Shown: piece by piece, positions 35,134 to 45,170 of the stretch | How positions within the stretch are numbered: position 1 is the stretch's first letter | How the letters are laid out: each line of letters opens with the position of its first letter | Assembly: GCA_942492115.1 (NCBI GenBank) | Contig: CALODL010000033.1 | Coordinates: 372,001 to 436,000, forward strand | DNA: 64,000 nt | From: CALODL01 sp942492115 | Lineage (GTDB): Bacteria > Planctomycetota > Phycisphaerae > UBA1845 > CAIVHJ01 | Direction: 5' to 3' | Program-made: the position numbers and the translations under genes | The notes under the pieces: generated by a model | Told to the model about the DNA's origin: nothing | Databases searched by the model: none | What the model saw: the letters and a program-made list of their open reading frames with translations, nothing else

Positions 35134-35715
35134 TCAGCAGGCGGTATGCTGCGGATCCTGCTCGGGCTGACTCTCAGTGGGTGCCGGGGTATCCAGAAGT
35201 CTCTCGAGGCGCTGGGTGATCTCGTTCAACGCCGCATCCGAAGCGTCGCCATCCATTCCGCGGCGTGCAATCTCGATGGCTTCTTCAATAGTGCGGCGAT
35301 CCGCGTTCTGCCTGGTCTGGAGTGCTTCGAGAGCGCTGCTGAAACTGCGGTGTAACTCCTGGAACTCGTCCTTCTTGCGCAGTTTGCGGACGACAGGGAA
35401 ACGACCGGCTTCGAGTTGCTTGAAATAACCCTGCAGCACATGCAGTGGGCCCGCTATGCGATGCGTTGCGAAAACACTCCAGAAGCCAATGGACCCCGCG
35501 GTCACGACGCCGAAGGCCAGCGCCGCGCCAATCATGATCAGGGTGTTTTCCCACAGGGTCGATGACATCGGGTTGATCACGCGCGCCCGTGCCTGGCCAT
35601 GCAGAACGGCGAAGACGATCACACTGATGGTCGTCGACACTGCGAAGACCGTCGTGCCGACCAGCGCGGTGTACTTCCACTGAAAAACCGGATTGATGAT
35701 GTAATTGCGCCGCAT
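35134..35715 (-). CDS. HAMP-domain membrane protein
   Basis: A 193-residue protein with two membrane helices (residues 15-38 and 58-82) and a HAMP domain directly after (HRIAGPLHVLQGYFKQLEAG then KDEFQELHRSFSSALEALQ). No kinase, cyclase or methyl-accepting domain follows, so it is a short HAMP-only protein. Probably modulates a separate signalling partner; none is adjacent. It lies between the two beta-helix paralogues on the opposite strand. Confidence 0.8.
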   Translation of the reverse strand: MRRNYIINPVFQWKYTALVGTTVFAVSTTISVIVFAVLHGQARARVINPMSSTLWENTLIMIGAALAFGVVTAGSIGFWSVFATHRIAGPLHVLQGYFKQLEAGRFPVVRKLRKKDEFQELHRSFSSALEALQTRQNADRRTIEEAIEIARRGMDGDASDAALNEITQRLERLLDTPAPTESQPEQDPQHTAC

Positions 35716-35916
35716 GATTTCCTCTCTTCCTCGTCACCATGGAATGGTTGACCGGGCAAGCTGCTGCGATTCTGACGGAAGTATAGATTATGCCCGCCAG
35801 CGAGCACGTCTGATAAGCCGTTCAAGTCCGGGCCAAGCACGAAGTCAATCCGAACAGCAGTCAAATCAGGGGTTTATCGGGGCTGCGCACGTGTTGCACA
35901 ATTGTACAGTTGTGCC

Positions 35917-38727
35917 ATGGGAGATTTGAGCAAGGACAAGATACGGCGGATGTGGTATGCGGTGGCGTGTGCGGGTGTTGCCTCGAGCATCTCCGCTTCA
36001 GCACCAGCAGCCACGATTACGGTCGGCCCACCCACGGCCAGTGCCTGCGGTGGCGCGGACTGCGATTATCAAAGCATCCAGTCCGCCATCGACGCGGCAA
36101 CGGCCGGCGATACGATTACGATATATCGTCGGAGTGACGATGCGACGAACAGCGCGTGCTACAATGAACATGTCACCGTAGACAAATCACTCACGCTGGC
36201 AGGGTCGTCGGTGGATCCGGCGAGTTCAGCGTGTGTTGGACCGAGTACGGGCGGCAACATCGTTACGGTCACGGCCAGCAACGTGACGCTGGCCAACCTG
36301 CACATCAGCGGACGTGTGAACGATGGCGCCGGGGGTACCAATTCGACAGGATCCGGCGGACGTGCTTCGGGGCATGGGATCTATGTGGCGGGTGATGACA
36401 TTGACAACTGCCTCGTGCTGAACTGTTCGATCGACAACACGTTCGGGGATAATGTCCGTTACGATGGCGACCAGGACAACGATGGCGACGGTTTTATCCT
36501 TGTCAAGCAGAGCTATCTGCATCACTCCGACACCCTGCGTAACCTGCGCATCATCAATGGTGGCGGATCATCCTCAGATCGTCATGTCATTCGCAACAAT
36601 CTGATCCATACGGGTCACGGCGTCATGCTCAGCGGCCCTATCGATTACGCGACGCTCGATCACAATGTCGTCAAGGGCTGGCCATTCTGGGGACATCTCA
36701 ATCTGCCGGCGTTCAGCAGCTTTCCTGAGGTACGCGACGGCACCCATGGTGGTGGGTGGCGCTACTACAGCAATTGTGCGGTGGGTATCTGGGTCACGGC
36801 CATCGCCCCGGCGGAGCTGCTCATCGAAAACAACCTCGTCGTTGCGACGCGGGTCGGAATTCGAGTCAATACGACAGGAGTCATAGTCAACAACACCATC
36901 ACCAACCCGTTCAACACGACGACTTACGATTACGATGTCACCGCCGGCGCGGCGGGCATACGCGACGAGACCTTTGGCTTGATGATCGCGAGCGGGTTTG
37001 CAGGGACCATTACGAACAACATCATCAGTGTGACGGCTGACAATCGGGCGACCGGCGATGCCGGCGAGACCTCGGGGACGTATTACACGCCCGGCATCAC
37101 CGGCTTCGGCATCGGGTTCGAAGACAACAGTGGGACGCTCGGCGCTGCCAGTATTACCAACAACGTCGTGTGGGGATTCGTCGATACCGATGGTGTCTCG
37201 CCGCTCAACTATGGCGCTGGGATCGTCAAGGGTTCCACCAACCTGTCGGTTGATCCCAAGTTCGCCAGCGATGTCAATGACGAGACCAATGGGGGTGGCG
37301 GCGCGTGTCTGGCGGACCCCATCGATCAGGTGCGCTGCTACGAGTTGTTCGAGGACAATTTCTTCGTCAGTACGTCCGGCGGCGGCGGCAGCTGTCACGC
37401 CAACGTGTTGTCCAATACGGCGGGTTCTCCGGCTTTCGTCGACCTCACGGGCGGCGGGAGCAAGGATCCGGACACGGACGAATTCAGCGGACTCGACACC
37501 TGCGTCGTCACGCCTGACGCCACCCTCAGCCGCGCGATCGATTTCGGGACCGGTACGACCGAGAACGAAGACGGTCAGCACGGTGGTCAGATCAACGTCG
37601 GTGCGTTCGGCGGCACGAGCCGGGCAAGCGAATCCCCCACCCTGCGCGTGGCTGATGTCGATGGTGGTGCGACCGCCGACGGCACGGCGACCGCCAGCGG
37701 CCCCGGCGCGATCAACCGAACCGTGAACGGCGTCGCGCAAGCGCGGGTGTTCTTCAATCGGGCCGTCACTGCGAGCGGCAACAGTTTTTCAGTGCGTGAC
37801 GTAGCCGACTCAACCGCTCTGGCGACACCGACACTCATCGATACCAGCGGATCGTCCTCCGCCCCCTTCGTGGTCACACTCAACTGGCCTGCCGGGACTT
37901 TCGTCGATCGCGCCATGCGGATCGAAGTCCTCGGCGACGGCGCCAACCGGGTCGTCGATTCGCAAAGCCTCGAGGCCCTCGATGGTGAAGTCGGGGATGC
38001 AGTGAGCGGCACCCTCCCCAGCGGCGACGCCACGGCCGGAGGTGACTCGGCGATCGTCATCTACTCACTCGTGGGCGATGTCGATGGGGATGGCATAGTC
38101 GAGGGACAAGCCGGCGGGGACGATTACGACACGGTTCTCAACTGGAAGGGGTATCCTGGCGCAGCATGTTCGGGTTGCGCCGCGGATCTCGACGCCGACG
38201 GTGATGTCGATGCAGATGACCTGGCCATTGTGGCGGCCCACGATGGCAACACGCCCGATTCTTCGACACCGGCCCGGGGGTTCGAGTCGGCCTATGGTAA
38301 CACGCAGGCGAGCGTCAACAACAAGCAGGTCGCGACCAAGGTTCTGCTCAAGTCGGGTACCATCACGGCAATCCACGCCCACGTCGGTGGGAAGCAGAAC
38401 CAGAATATGCGGTTCGCAATCTACAGTCACGATGCCGTGATGGACGCACCCGGTACCCTACTGGGCGAGACGGACACTGACAAACAGGCGACCGACGCAA
38501 TGAGCTGGTTCTCGATCGACTTGGAGTCCGATCTCGTTATTACCGAGGGCGTGTATTGGCTTGCATTGAGTTTCAACCACTTGAATCTCCAGTACTCCTA
38601 CGATGCGGGCGGTGGCAAGGTGCTGACGAACGGGAGTAATGCCGTACCGACGGGCTTCGACGCCACCTGGAGCGACACACTCACCGTGGAATCGCGCAAG
38701 ATGAGTATTTTTGCAGAATACCAGTAG
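35917..38727 (+). CDS. Large secreted beta-helix protein with dockerin-like tail
   Basis: About 936 residues. Signal peptide after a Lys-rich start (MWYAVACAGVASSISASAPA); the ATG at 35917 lacks a clear ribosome site and 35950 is an alternative. Residues 40-570 are a beta-helix paralogous to 33246-34979. Residues 580-715 are a beta-sandwich region. Around 725-795 are two dockerin-like Ca-binding repeats (GDVDGDGIVEG; DLDADGDVDADDLAIVAAHD). A C-terminal jelly-roll-like domain completes it. Likely extracellular and surface-anchored or complexed through the dockerin-like part. Confidence 0.85.
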   Translation: MGDLSKDKIRRMWYAVACAGVASSISASAPAATITVGPPTASACGGADCDYQSIQSAIDAATAGDTITIYRRSDDATNSACYNEHVTVDKSLTLAGSSVDPASSACVGPSTGGNIVTVTASNVTLANLHISGRVNDGAGGTNSTGSGGRASGHGIYVAGDDIDNCLVLNCSIDNTFGDNVRYDGDQDNDGDGFILVKQSYLHHSDTLRNLRIINGGGSSSDRHVIRNNLIHTGHGVMLSGPIDYATLDHNVVKGWPFWGHLNLPAFSSFPEVRDGTHGGGWRYYSNCAVGIWVTAIAPAELLIENNLVVATRVGIRVNTTGVIVNNTITNPFNTTTYDYDVTAGAAGIRDETFGLMIASGFAGTITNNIISVTADNRATGDAGETSGTYYTPGITGFGIGFEDNSGTLGAASITNNVVWGFVDTDGVSPLNYGAGIVKGSTNLSVDPKFASDVNDETNGGGGACLADPIDQVRCYELFEDNFFVSTSGGGGSCHANVLSNTAGSPAFVDLTGGGSKDPDTDEFSGLDTCVVTPDATLSRAIDFGTGTTENEDGQHGGQINVGAFGGTSRASESPTLRVADVDGGATADGTATASGPGAINRTVNGVAQARVFFNRAVTASGNSFSVRDVADSTALATPTLIDTSGSSSAPFVVTLNWPAGTFVDRAMRIEVLGDGANRVVDSQSLEALDGEVGDAVSGTLPSGDATAGGDSAIVIYSLVGDVDGDGIVEGQAGGDDYDTVLNWKGYPGAACSGCAADLDADGDVDADDLAIVAAHDGNTPDSSTPARGFESAYGNTQASVNNKQVATKVLLKSGTITAIHAHVGGKQNQNMRFAIYSHDAVMDAPGTLLGETDTDKQATDAMSWFSIDLESDLVITEGVYWLALSFNHLNLQYSYDAGGGKVLTNGSNAVPTGFDATWSDTLTVESRKMSIFAEYQ

Positions 38728-38743
38728 TCGACGAGGCACTTAC

Positions 38744-39202
38744 ATGAAACGATTTGTCATCATAGCCCCCCTGCTTCTCGCTGCGGCGTGTGGTCCGTCG
38801 AACGAGCCGGCTGACGCGGAGACCACAGCGCGGTTATCGTTCGATGGCGTGTGGCGGTGGTCCTCGGCCAACCAGGCCATGTATGAATTGACCATCGCAG
38901 GCGGTGACCTGCAGGCGATCAAGCCGTTGAGCAAGTCCGCGCGGCCACTGCGCTATGCGCGCTGCCAGTGCGCCATTGATGATACGGACGGACTGCAGGC
39001 GATCCAGCTGGTGTCGGACCCTGACGAGCGCGGCAATCGCTTGCGGTGGGTGTTCAGCTTCATCGAAGAACGTCACCCCGGACGCCGTGGACCCAACGAT
39101 TCGAGTCGCGGCGTGTTCTTCGAAGAGATCGTGACCCCGCACGAACTGCCGTCTCCGCGCACGCTTGTGCAGCGTGGTGCCTTGCAACGGTTGACCTTTT
39201 GA
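38744..39202 (+). CDS. Small lipoprotein
   Basis: A 152-residue lipoprotein; ATG 38744 has CGAGG upstream. Lipobox LLLAAAC at about residue 16. The mature part has a lipocalin-like beginning (LSFDGVWRWSSANQAMYELT) and one more Cys pair (RCQC). It starts 17 bases after the beta-helix gene, so they are probably one operon. Function unknown. Confidence 0.7.
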   Translation: MKRFVIIAPLLLAAACGPSNEPADAETTARLSFDGVWRWSSANQAMYELTIAGGDLQAIKPLSKSARPLRYARCQCAIDDTDGLQAIQLVSDPDERGNRLRWVFSFIEERHPGRRGPNDSSRGVFFEEIVTPHELPSPRTLVQRGALQRLTF

Positions 39203-39232
39203 AGCAAGCGCGGGCCGCGCATCACGAGACGT

Positions 39233-40387
39233 TCAGGATGGCTTGCTGCCGCACTCTGAATATTCGGCAGCGCAGAAGCGGTCCGTCATGCCAGCGATGT
39301 AATCACACACCACGCGCTCCACGCCCTGCTCAGCGATACGCGCCGTGAACCTCTCGGGTAACCGCTCGGGGTACTTGCTGTAGGCCCGGAACAACGTGCT
39401 GACCTTGTCTGCGGCGGCGCAATCGGATGCCCGCAGCGTAGGATGGGCGTAAAGGCGTTCGTGCAGGAAAGTCTCGAGTGCTTCGACGTCGTGACGCATG
39501 TCGCTCGAGAATGCCACGACCGAGGTGGTCGCCGCGCGAACCCCTGCGGTCGAACTGATACCCAAACGCCCCAGCGCCTGGCCCACTTCACGCATGACAT
39601 CTGTGATCAAGCCGTGCTGGATGCATTCAATGGCCGGCCGCCAAACAGCAAACAGCGAGGCACCCGGGTGAGCGAGAACGACGGGGGTAGCGTAACGCTG
39701 CCACAACGCCAGGTCGTCCAGATCGCTCATGTTCAGGATACCGGCCCCGATCCCGTCCTCCAGGTCGTGACAGTCGTAGGCGATACGATCAGCGATGTCC
39801 GCAACCTGACCCTCCAGAGTCCCTGATGGCGTTGCCGTCAGCTGGGCGTTCAACGCCGGCTCACACGACACGATGTTCTCCGGGTTGTCGTAGGCGGTGC
39901 GATGGCGGGCCAGTCCTTCACGCACTTCGCGCGTCAGGTTGAGGCCGCGGAAAGATGGGAAGGGGTGCTCGAGATATTCGACCACACGCAATGACTGCGC
40001 ATTGTGTTCGAAGCCACCGGCAGCGCTCATCAGTTCGTTCAGTGCACGCTCTCCGGCATGGCCGAAAGGCGGGTGTCCCAGATCGTGGGCCAGGGCGACC
40101 GCTTCAGCGAGGGTCGCGTTGAGTCGGAGCCCCAGCGCCAATCGGCGGGCGACGCCGGCCACCTCGAGCGTGTGTGTCAGCCGCGTGCGAAAGTGATCAC
40201 CCGGCGCGACGAACACTTGCGTCTTGTACTGCAAACGTCGAAATGCGGAACTGGCGATGATTCGGCGGCGATCGAGTTCGAATGCCGGCCACGGTTCCGC
40301 CAGTTGCTCCCTGTACGCCCGCCGGGCGTCGCCGTCAGGCACCCCGCATCCCACCGCTGGACTGTTGATCTCAGTTGTTCCTGCCAC
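39233..40387 (-). CDS. dgt: dGTP triphosphohydrolase-like HD protein
   Basis: A 384-residue HD-domain phosphohydrolase. Motifs: RLQYKTQVFVAPGDHFRTRL, then THTLEVAGVAR, and the metal-binding HDLGHPPFGHAGE. These define the dGTPase family, which removes the triphosphate from dGTP and related nucleotides. Length fits the shorter, non-E. coli type. The HIT protein gene follows upstream in the same strand, 15 bases away. Confidence 0.92.
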   Translation of the reverse strand: MAGTTEINSPAVGCGVPDGDARRAYREQLAEPWPAFELDRRRIIASSAFRRLQYKTQVFVAPGDHFRTRLTHTLEVAGVARRLALGLRLNATLAEAVALAHDLGHPPFGHAGERALNELMSAAGGFEHNAQSLRVVEYLEHPFPSFRGLNLTREVREGLARHRTAYDNPENIVSCEPALNAQLTATPSGTLEGQVADIADRIAYDCHDLEDGIGAGILNMSDLDDLALWQRYATPVVLAHPGASLFAVWRPAIECIQHGLITDVMREVGQALGRLGISSTAGVRAATTSVVAFSSDMRHDVEALETFLHERLYAHPTLRASDCAAADKVSTLFRAYSKYPERLPERFTARIAEQGVERVVCDYIAGMTDRFCAAEYSECGSKPS

Positions 40388-40402
40388 TGCCCCACCTGGT
40401 GA

Positions 40403-40918
40403 TCAACTCTTGAAAACCTCGGTTCCGGCATCACACAGTCGCTTGTATAGCCCGTCCATGTCTTCCGGAATGATGCGAACGTCGCCAACGGTTGTCATGA
40501 AATTCGTGTCACCGCCCCACCGCGGCACGATGTGCGTGTGGATATGCCCCGGCAGACCTGCCCCCGCACAGCGTCCGAAATTGATCCCGAGGTTGTATCC
40601 CTGGGCATGGACCACGTCGTGCAGCACGTTCATGGCATCACGAGCCAGTGTCGTCATTTCAAGCAACGCCGGTTCGGCCAGTGCGCTCAGGTTGTCTACG
40701 TGGGCCGTCGGCGCGATGAGCAGGTGTCCGTTGGTGTACGGATAGCGGTTCATGACGACGAGACAGTCCCGACCGCGGTGGATCACTCCGTTCGTTGCGT
40801 CGTCGCCGGGTATGTTCGCGTACGTGCACAGAAAACACGGGAGCGAGTCACCCGCGCCGAGTCCCCGGATGTACTCAGCCCGCCATGGGGCCCACAGGTT
40901 GGTGTTGTCTTCCGGCAT
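40403..40918 (-). CDS. HIT-family protein (Ap4A phosphorylase-like)
   Basis: A 171-residue histidine-triad protein. The N-terminal WAPWRAEYI and CFLC motifs, and the triad GLPGHIHTHIVPRWGGDTNF (H-x-H-x-H), match bacterial HIT proteins of the diadenosine tetraphosphate hydrolase/phosphorylase kind. The start at ATG 40918 is chosen because residues before it look unrelated. Just upstream of, and on the same strand as, the dGTPase-like gene. Confidence 0.88.
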   Translation of the reverse strand: MPEDNTNLWAPWRAEYIRGLGAGDSLPCFLCTYANIPGDDATNGVIHRGRDCLVVMNRYPYTNGHLLIAPTAHVDNLSALAEPALLEMTTLARDAMNVLHDVVHAQGYNLGINFGRCAGAGLPGHIHTHIVPRWGGDTNFMTTVGDVRIIPEDMDGLYKRLCDAGTEVFKS

Positions 40919-41096
40919 CGGGCGGTCCGATATCAAGAGGGCCTGCTTCGGCCGACCCGCGGACTTCCGTGTGCCGTGGGCGTCCGTCGCGCAGTGTACC
41001 CCTGGCCGCGTGGCGTCACAACCATCCGCGCGGCGTTGCATGGCCCGCGGCATCTGCTAAAGTGAGTCGGACCAGGAAATGGGGATCCATAGCTGA

Positions 41097-41717
41097 ATGA
41101 ACGCAGAGCGTCGCTGTACATCTGGATGGGTACTGGGTTTGGCCGTGCTGCTGGCCGGTGGTTGCAAGCCCAGCGCGGAGGGTCCGGATACCAGCGTCCT
41201 GCCCCAGAGCGAGCGCACGGTCGAAGCTTACGGACTGACCCTCGACAGTGCGGCTGATCCTCAACTCGTCACGTGGGCCATGCTCCGGACTCTGGCGGAG
41301 GACCTGGCCGCGCAGCCTGGCACGCCAGAACAACTTGCTGCGTTCGCCCGGGCGTGTGAACTGTCCCACGTCACGCATCTACGGTCGCGCATCGGACGCG
41401 ACGAAGATGTCGTGGAATACATCAAGAGGTTTGCTCCGACGATCAATTACTACTCTGATGCGATTCCCGACGATCTTGAAACAGCTCGTGCCGCCATGAA
41501 GACGACACCGATTTCAGGACTGGAGAACGGCTACTCGGCACTCGCGGTGCAGTTTGTCATTCCGGGCGGGAGCCGGTCGCCGGATCCCGCAGCAGCCTAC
41601 GCTGTTTCGATCGCTGTTGGACTGGTCCGCCAGGGCAACGGTCCGTGGCGGGTTATCGAAGTTGGCTTCGGTCCGTCTCCCGAACTGCAATCGAGTCCTC
41701 CCAGCGCCGGTCCCTAG
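41097..41717 (+). CDS. Lipoprotein of unknown function
   Basis: A 206-residue protein with signal peptide and lipobox LLAGGC at about residue 22. The mature part is helical at first (PEQLAAFARACELSHVTHLR), then beta-rich (GYSALAVQFVIPGGS; WRVIEVGFGP). No family recognised. It precedes the PLP enzyme gene by 85 bases on the same strand. Confidence 0.7.
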   Translation: MNAERRCTSGWVLGLAVLLAGGCKPSAEGPDTSVLPQSERTVEAYGLTLDSAADPQLVTWAMLRTLAEDLAAQPGTPEQLAAFARACELSHVTHLRSRIGRDEDVVEYIKRFAPTINYYSDAIPDDLETARAAMKTTPISGLENGYSALAVQFVIPGGSRSPDPAAAYAVSIAVGLVRQGNGPWRVIEVGFGPSPELQSSPPSAGP

Positions 41718-41802
41718 GCCATCGAGTCACCCCGCGCAGTGGCCCACGGCCGACATCCTCGGAGTCCTTCCGAGCCCCCAACAGCGTCCAGGAGTACACA
41801 TC

Positions 41803-43599
41803 ATGAAAGACGGTGAGAGTCCAGCGAAGTTGGATATTGCCCGCGTTTTGTCCCCACGCAGGAAGAGTTCCTCTGCGCAGTCGTTCGAACAGTTGGCCGA
41901 CGAACAGCTGGTCCACTTCGCGATCGACAAGGACACCCCTTATGGCGCGGCCATGCACGACGTGGTCATCCGGTTGTATCAGGCCCACTGCAGCATCCAG
42001 GAGTTGTGGGATCAGACGCTGGAAACTATCAACAATTTGCCGCGCACAGATCGCATCGCCTACTTCAACGCCAAGAAGTTTCTGTGCTTCCAATTGGCCA
42101 AGATGCTCGACACGTTGATGAATCCTTTCCGCACGAGCTACCAGAAACTCGGGGCGACGGACGGGACGATGTGTGCTCAGGGCAGCTACTCGATCTTCGA
42201 CAACGTAACGGCCATCTTTGCGGCCAATCCGGTGATCGTGCGCAGCGCCACCTACATTTACGCGTGTACCGAATGGATCGATGATGGGTTCAAGGGCAAG
42301 GAATTGCTGCACCAGGTGTACACGCGGTTGCTCAACCCGACGTCCATCTCACTGGCCAACTACATCGTGGACATCGAAGCAGGCCCTGAAGCCGACAAAT
42401 ATTGGGCGTATAACTTCAACAGCGGCATGGCCGCGATCGACGCCATTCTCACCCACCTGGTCAACGTCGACGACATCATCGTGTCGTCGCGCAACACGTA
42501 TGGCGGGACATATCAACTGCTCGTCGACCTTTTTGCCAAGAAGAACAAGCACCGAGTTTCGCTCGAATGGTTCGACGGGTATACGGGTGAGGAGTTCACC
42601 GAGCGACTTGAAGCGGTGAAATACAAGCACCGTCTGGCAATCGATCGCGGCAGCCGTGTGCTGGTGTACCTCGAATCGCCGTGCAACCCGCATGGCTACG
42701 CCCTCGACATTCCCGAGATCTCGCGCATCGCCCACGAGTCAGGCTGTCGCGTGGTGCTTGACGGCACCGTCGGAACGCCGTTCCTGCAGAAGCCGCTGCG
42801 CCGCGAGAACGAGGCCGAGCGCCCCGATTTCCTGATCCACAGCTATACCAAGGACATCTGTGGGCATGGCAACACGACGGCGGGCGTGGTCATCGGACGA
42901 AACGAAGACATGTTCATGCCCAAAGGCGCCCACGGAGACGGCACCGGATGGGAAGATACGCTGTTCTGGGACGTGTATTACATCAAGGGCGCGTTCCTCG
43001 ATTCGGATAAGTCGTTTGAAGTGCTCAGTGGCATCAAGACGCTCGATCTGCGGATGAAGCAGAAGAGCATCAACACGACGATCCTGGCACGGTTCCTGGA
43101 CTCGCATCCGGACATTCGCGTGAACTGCAATGCGCTCGAGGGCAACGAGAACTATGCCGTGGCTCAAAAAGTACTCAAGAACGGCCTGCCTGCGGCGTTG
43201 TTCACGATTGACATGGATTCCGCGGGGCTTGAACGTGCAGCGTTCCAGTCGTTTTTCGACTGCCTGTCTCCGATGTTCAACCACATGATCAGTCTCGGTC
43301 AGACCAACACGATGGTGCTGTGTCCGGCGCTGACTTCTCATTCGGAGATGAGCGAAGAGGCCCAGCGCGATGCGGGCATCTATCTGACGACCATCAGGAT
43401 TTCGGTCGGCCTGGAGAACCCCAAGCAGCTGTGCGCCCACTTCCTCAATGCGGCAAAACTCACCATTGACCCGTACATGCCCGGGTTCAGCGACAAGTTC
43501 ATGGCGCCGGACGACATCGACCGCATGGCCAACAGCACCTACGTGGAATGCCATCGCCAGCTGGTCGAGGGCAGCCCGACATTCTCGACGTTTCTGTAA
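41803..43599 (+). CDS. PLP-dependent enzyme of the Cys/Met metabolism (trans-sulfuration) class, with N-terminal extension
   Basis: A 598-residue protein; ATG 41803 has AGGAG nine bases before it. Residues 200-560 have the trans-sulfuration fold: NSGMAAIDAILTHLV, YGGTYQLLVDLF, SPCNPHGYALDI and the PLP-lysine region LIHSYTKDICGHGNTTAG. The first 190 residues are an extra helical domain, making it half as long again as usual cystathionine synthases or lyases (about 400). The exact reaction cannot be told from this. The next gene follows by 27 bases. Confidence 0.8.
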   Translation: MKDGESPAKLDIARVLSPRRKSSSAQSFEQLADEQLVHFAIDKDTPYGAAMHDVVIRLYQAHCSIQELWDQTLETINNLPRTDRIAYFNAKKFLCFQLAKMLDTLMNPFRTSYQKLGATDGTMCAQGSYSIFDNVTAIFAANPVIVRSATYIYACTEWIDDGFKGKELLHQVYTRLLNPTSISLANYIVDIEAGPEADKYWAYNFNSGMAAIDAILTHLVNVDDIIVSSRNTYGGTYQLLVDLFAKKNKHRVSLEWFDGYTGEEFTERLEAVKYKHRLAIDRGSRVLVYLESPCNPHGYALDIPEISRIAHESGCRVVLDGTVGTPFLQKPLRRENEAERPDFLIHSYTKDICGHGNTTAGVVIGRNEDMFMPKGAHGDGTGWEDTLFWDVYYIKGAFLDSDKSFEVLSGIKTLDLRMKQKSINTTILARFLDSHPDIRVNCNALEGNENYAVAQKVLKNGLPAALFTIDMDSAGLERAAFQSFFDCLSPMFNHMISLGQTNTMVLCPALTSHSEMSEEAQRDAGIYLTTIRISVGLENPKQLCAHFLNAAKLTIDPYMPGFSDKFMAPDDIDRMANSTYVECHRQLVEGSPTFSTFL

Positions 43600-43626
43600 G
43601 GCCTTGGCGTCATCGAGGGCAGGAGA

Positions 43627-44319
43627 TTGAACAAGCTTGCCGTTATTCCCGCCAAGGGGCGCAGCACACGGTTGCCGGGGAAGAATCTCGCGCAACTGGG
43701 TGGGCGGCCGCTGGTCGTGTGGTCGATTGACGCCGCCCGGGACAGTGGATTGTTCGATCGCATCATCGTGTCGACCGACGATGAAGGTATCGCCGCAGTT
43801 GCCCGGGCAGCGGGCGCGGAGGTTCCGTTCATTCGTCGGAGCGAATTGACCGTGGATGGCGTCGAGGTCGACGCGGTGATCCACGATGCCGTCAAGTGGT
43901 GCGCGGCGTCCGCGATGGTGCCCGAGTGGGTGTGTACACTGCAACCGACCTCGCCATTACGCCGCGGTGAGCATATTCGGGCGGCATGGCAACTGCTGGC
44001 GGATGAGCCGACGGCAACAGGACTGGTGGCTGTATCCCCGTATGGGCATCACCCGCTGTGGGCCTTGAGGATCCACGAAGGCGGCCTCGTACCGCTCGAT
44101 CCCGACCACTGCATGCGCAGCCGCAGCGAACTCCCCGAGCTGGTTCATCCCAACGGGTGCCTGTACTGGCAGAAGGGTGCTGATATTCTGGCGCGCCGCG
44201 GTCGTTATGGCGGCCGTATCCTGGCGTACGTGACACCCCACGATGCGGCGGTGGATGTCGATGAGCCGGAGGATCTGGCTTACGCCGAGTGGCTGTTGAC
44301 CATGCGGTCTAATGATTGA
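43627..44319 (+). CDS. CMP-sialate-type cytidylyltransferase
   Basis: A 230-residue nucleotidyltransferase starting at TTG with AGGAG directly upstream. Motifs: VIPAKGRSTRLPGKNLAQLG (CTP-binding loop), IIVSTDDEGIAAVARAAGAE and LQPTSPLRR, as in acylneuraminate and pseudaminate cytidylyltransferases. It would activate a nonulosonic or related sugar for glycan synthesis. No sialic acid synthase is seen in the window. It overlaps the small minus-strand lipoprotein gene at its 3' end. Confidence 0.88.
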   Translation: MNKLAVIPAKGRSTRLPGKNLAQLGGRPLVVWSIDAARDSGLFDRIIVSTDDEGIAAVARAAGAEVPFIRRSELTVDGVEVDAVIHDAVKWCAASAMVPEWVCTLQPTSPLRRGEHIRAAWQLLADEPTATGLVAVSPYGHHPLWALRIHEGGLVPLDPDHCMRSRSELPELVHPNGCLYWQKGADILARRGRYGGRILAYVTPHDAAVDVDEPEDLAYAEWLLTMRSND

Positions 44320-44467
44320 CCTCGGGAGCCGGATAGCCCCACTCGGCGACGGTGACTCCTTCGGCGACTTTATGCAGGCCGAGTCCGAGTTCTGCGCCGC
44401 AGCCCAGGACGAAGATTGCGATGATGGCGAAGGCCAGTAGCGGGATGTAAGCGGTTGACTTTTTCAT
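44309..44467 (-). CDS. 52-residue small lipoprotein or membrane peptide
   Basis: ATG 44467 follows GGAGGGAG. The hydrophobic segment AYIPLLAFAIIAIFVLGC ends in a lipobox-like Cys. The remaining 30 residues are short and unrecognised. Overlaps the convergent cytidylyltransferase gene by 11 bases. Confidence 0.55.
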   Translation of the reverse strand: MKKSTAYIPLLAFAIIAIFVLGCGAELGLGLHKVAEGVTVAEWGYPAPEVNH

Positions 44468-44671
44468 GACGGCTCCCTCCTTTGGAAGCATCAGTCCGTA
44501 AGAAGCGTCGTGTTATGCTGTAAGAGTTTGGCTTGAAGGATGTGTCTGATCGAGCCGTGTGGCTCTCGACTGGCGAGTCATCTGATAGTAGGCCGCCAGC
44601 CGGCTTGCGATCCACTGTAATTTCGATGTAAGTCGTTATCGGAAAAGGGTTTTTGTAGAGGATGACAAGGC

Positions 44672-45157
44672 ATGGCGGTACGTCCGGCAATATGGGACGA
44701 CCTCGCAACGATCGTCGACATCTACAATCACGCCATCACCGAGACCGTGGCGACCTTCGATACCGTTCCGGTCACGCTTGCCGAGCGGGAGGCGTGGTTC
44801 GAGGGCTTCGATATCGACAATCCACTGCGCGTCAGCGAGATCGACGGCATCGTCGGGGGCTTTGCCTACTACCTGCCTTATCGGGCCAAGCCGGCGTATG
44901 ATCTGACTCGCGAAACAACGGTTTATGTCTCCCCCCGTTGCCGTGGTCGTGGAGTGGCCTCCGAGTTATATGCAGCGCTGATCGAACACGCCCGCCGGCA
45001 CGGCGTCCACACTCTCATCGCAGTTATCGCGGGCGACAACCCTGCGAGCGTTGCACTGCATCGCAAGTTCGGCTTCGCCCAGATCGGGCACTTGCGGGAA
45101 GTCGGGCACAAGTTCGGAGCATGGGTCGACACACGGTATTTCCAACTGTTGCTGTGA
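44672..45157 (+). CDS. GNAT N-acetyltransferase (phosphinothricin acetyltransferase-like)
   Basis: A 161-residue GNAT enzyme. The opening VRPAIWDDLATIVDIYNHAI and the AcCoA loop VYVSPRCRGRGVASELYAAL (R/Q-x-x-G-x-A/G) define it; SVALHRKFGFAQIGHLREVG is the conserved end. The family includes phosphinothricin and methionine sulfoximine acetyltransferases. Acceptor here is unknown. Confidence 0.88.
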   Translation: MAVRPAIWDDLATIVDIYNHAITETVATFDTVPVTLAEREAWFEGFDIDNPLRVSEIDGIVGGFAYYLPYRAKPAYDLTRETTVYVSPRCRGRGVASELYAALIEHARRHGVHTLIAVIAGDNPASVALHRKFGFAQIGHLREVGHKFGAWVDTRYFQLLL

Positions 45158-45170
45158 CCGTGCTCCGCGC

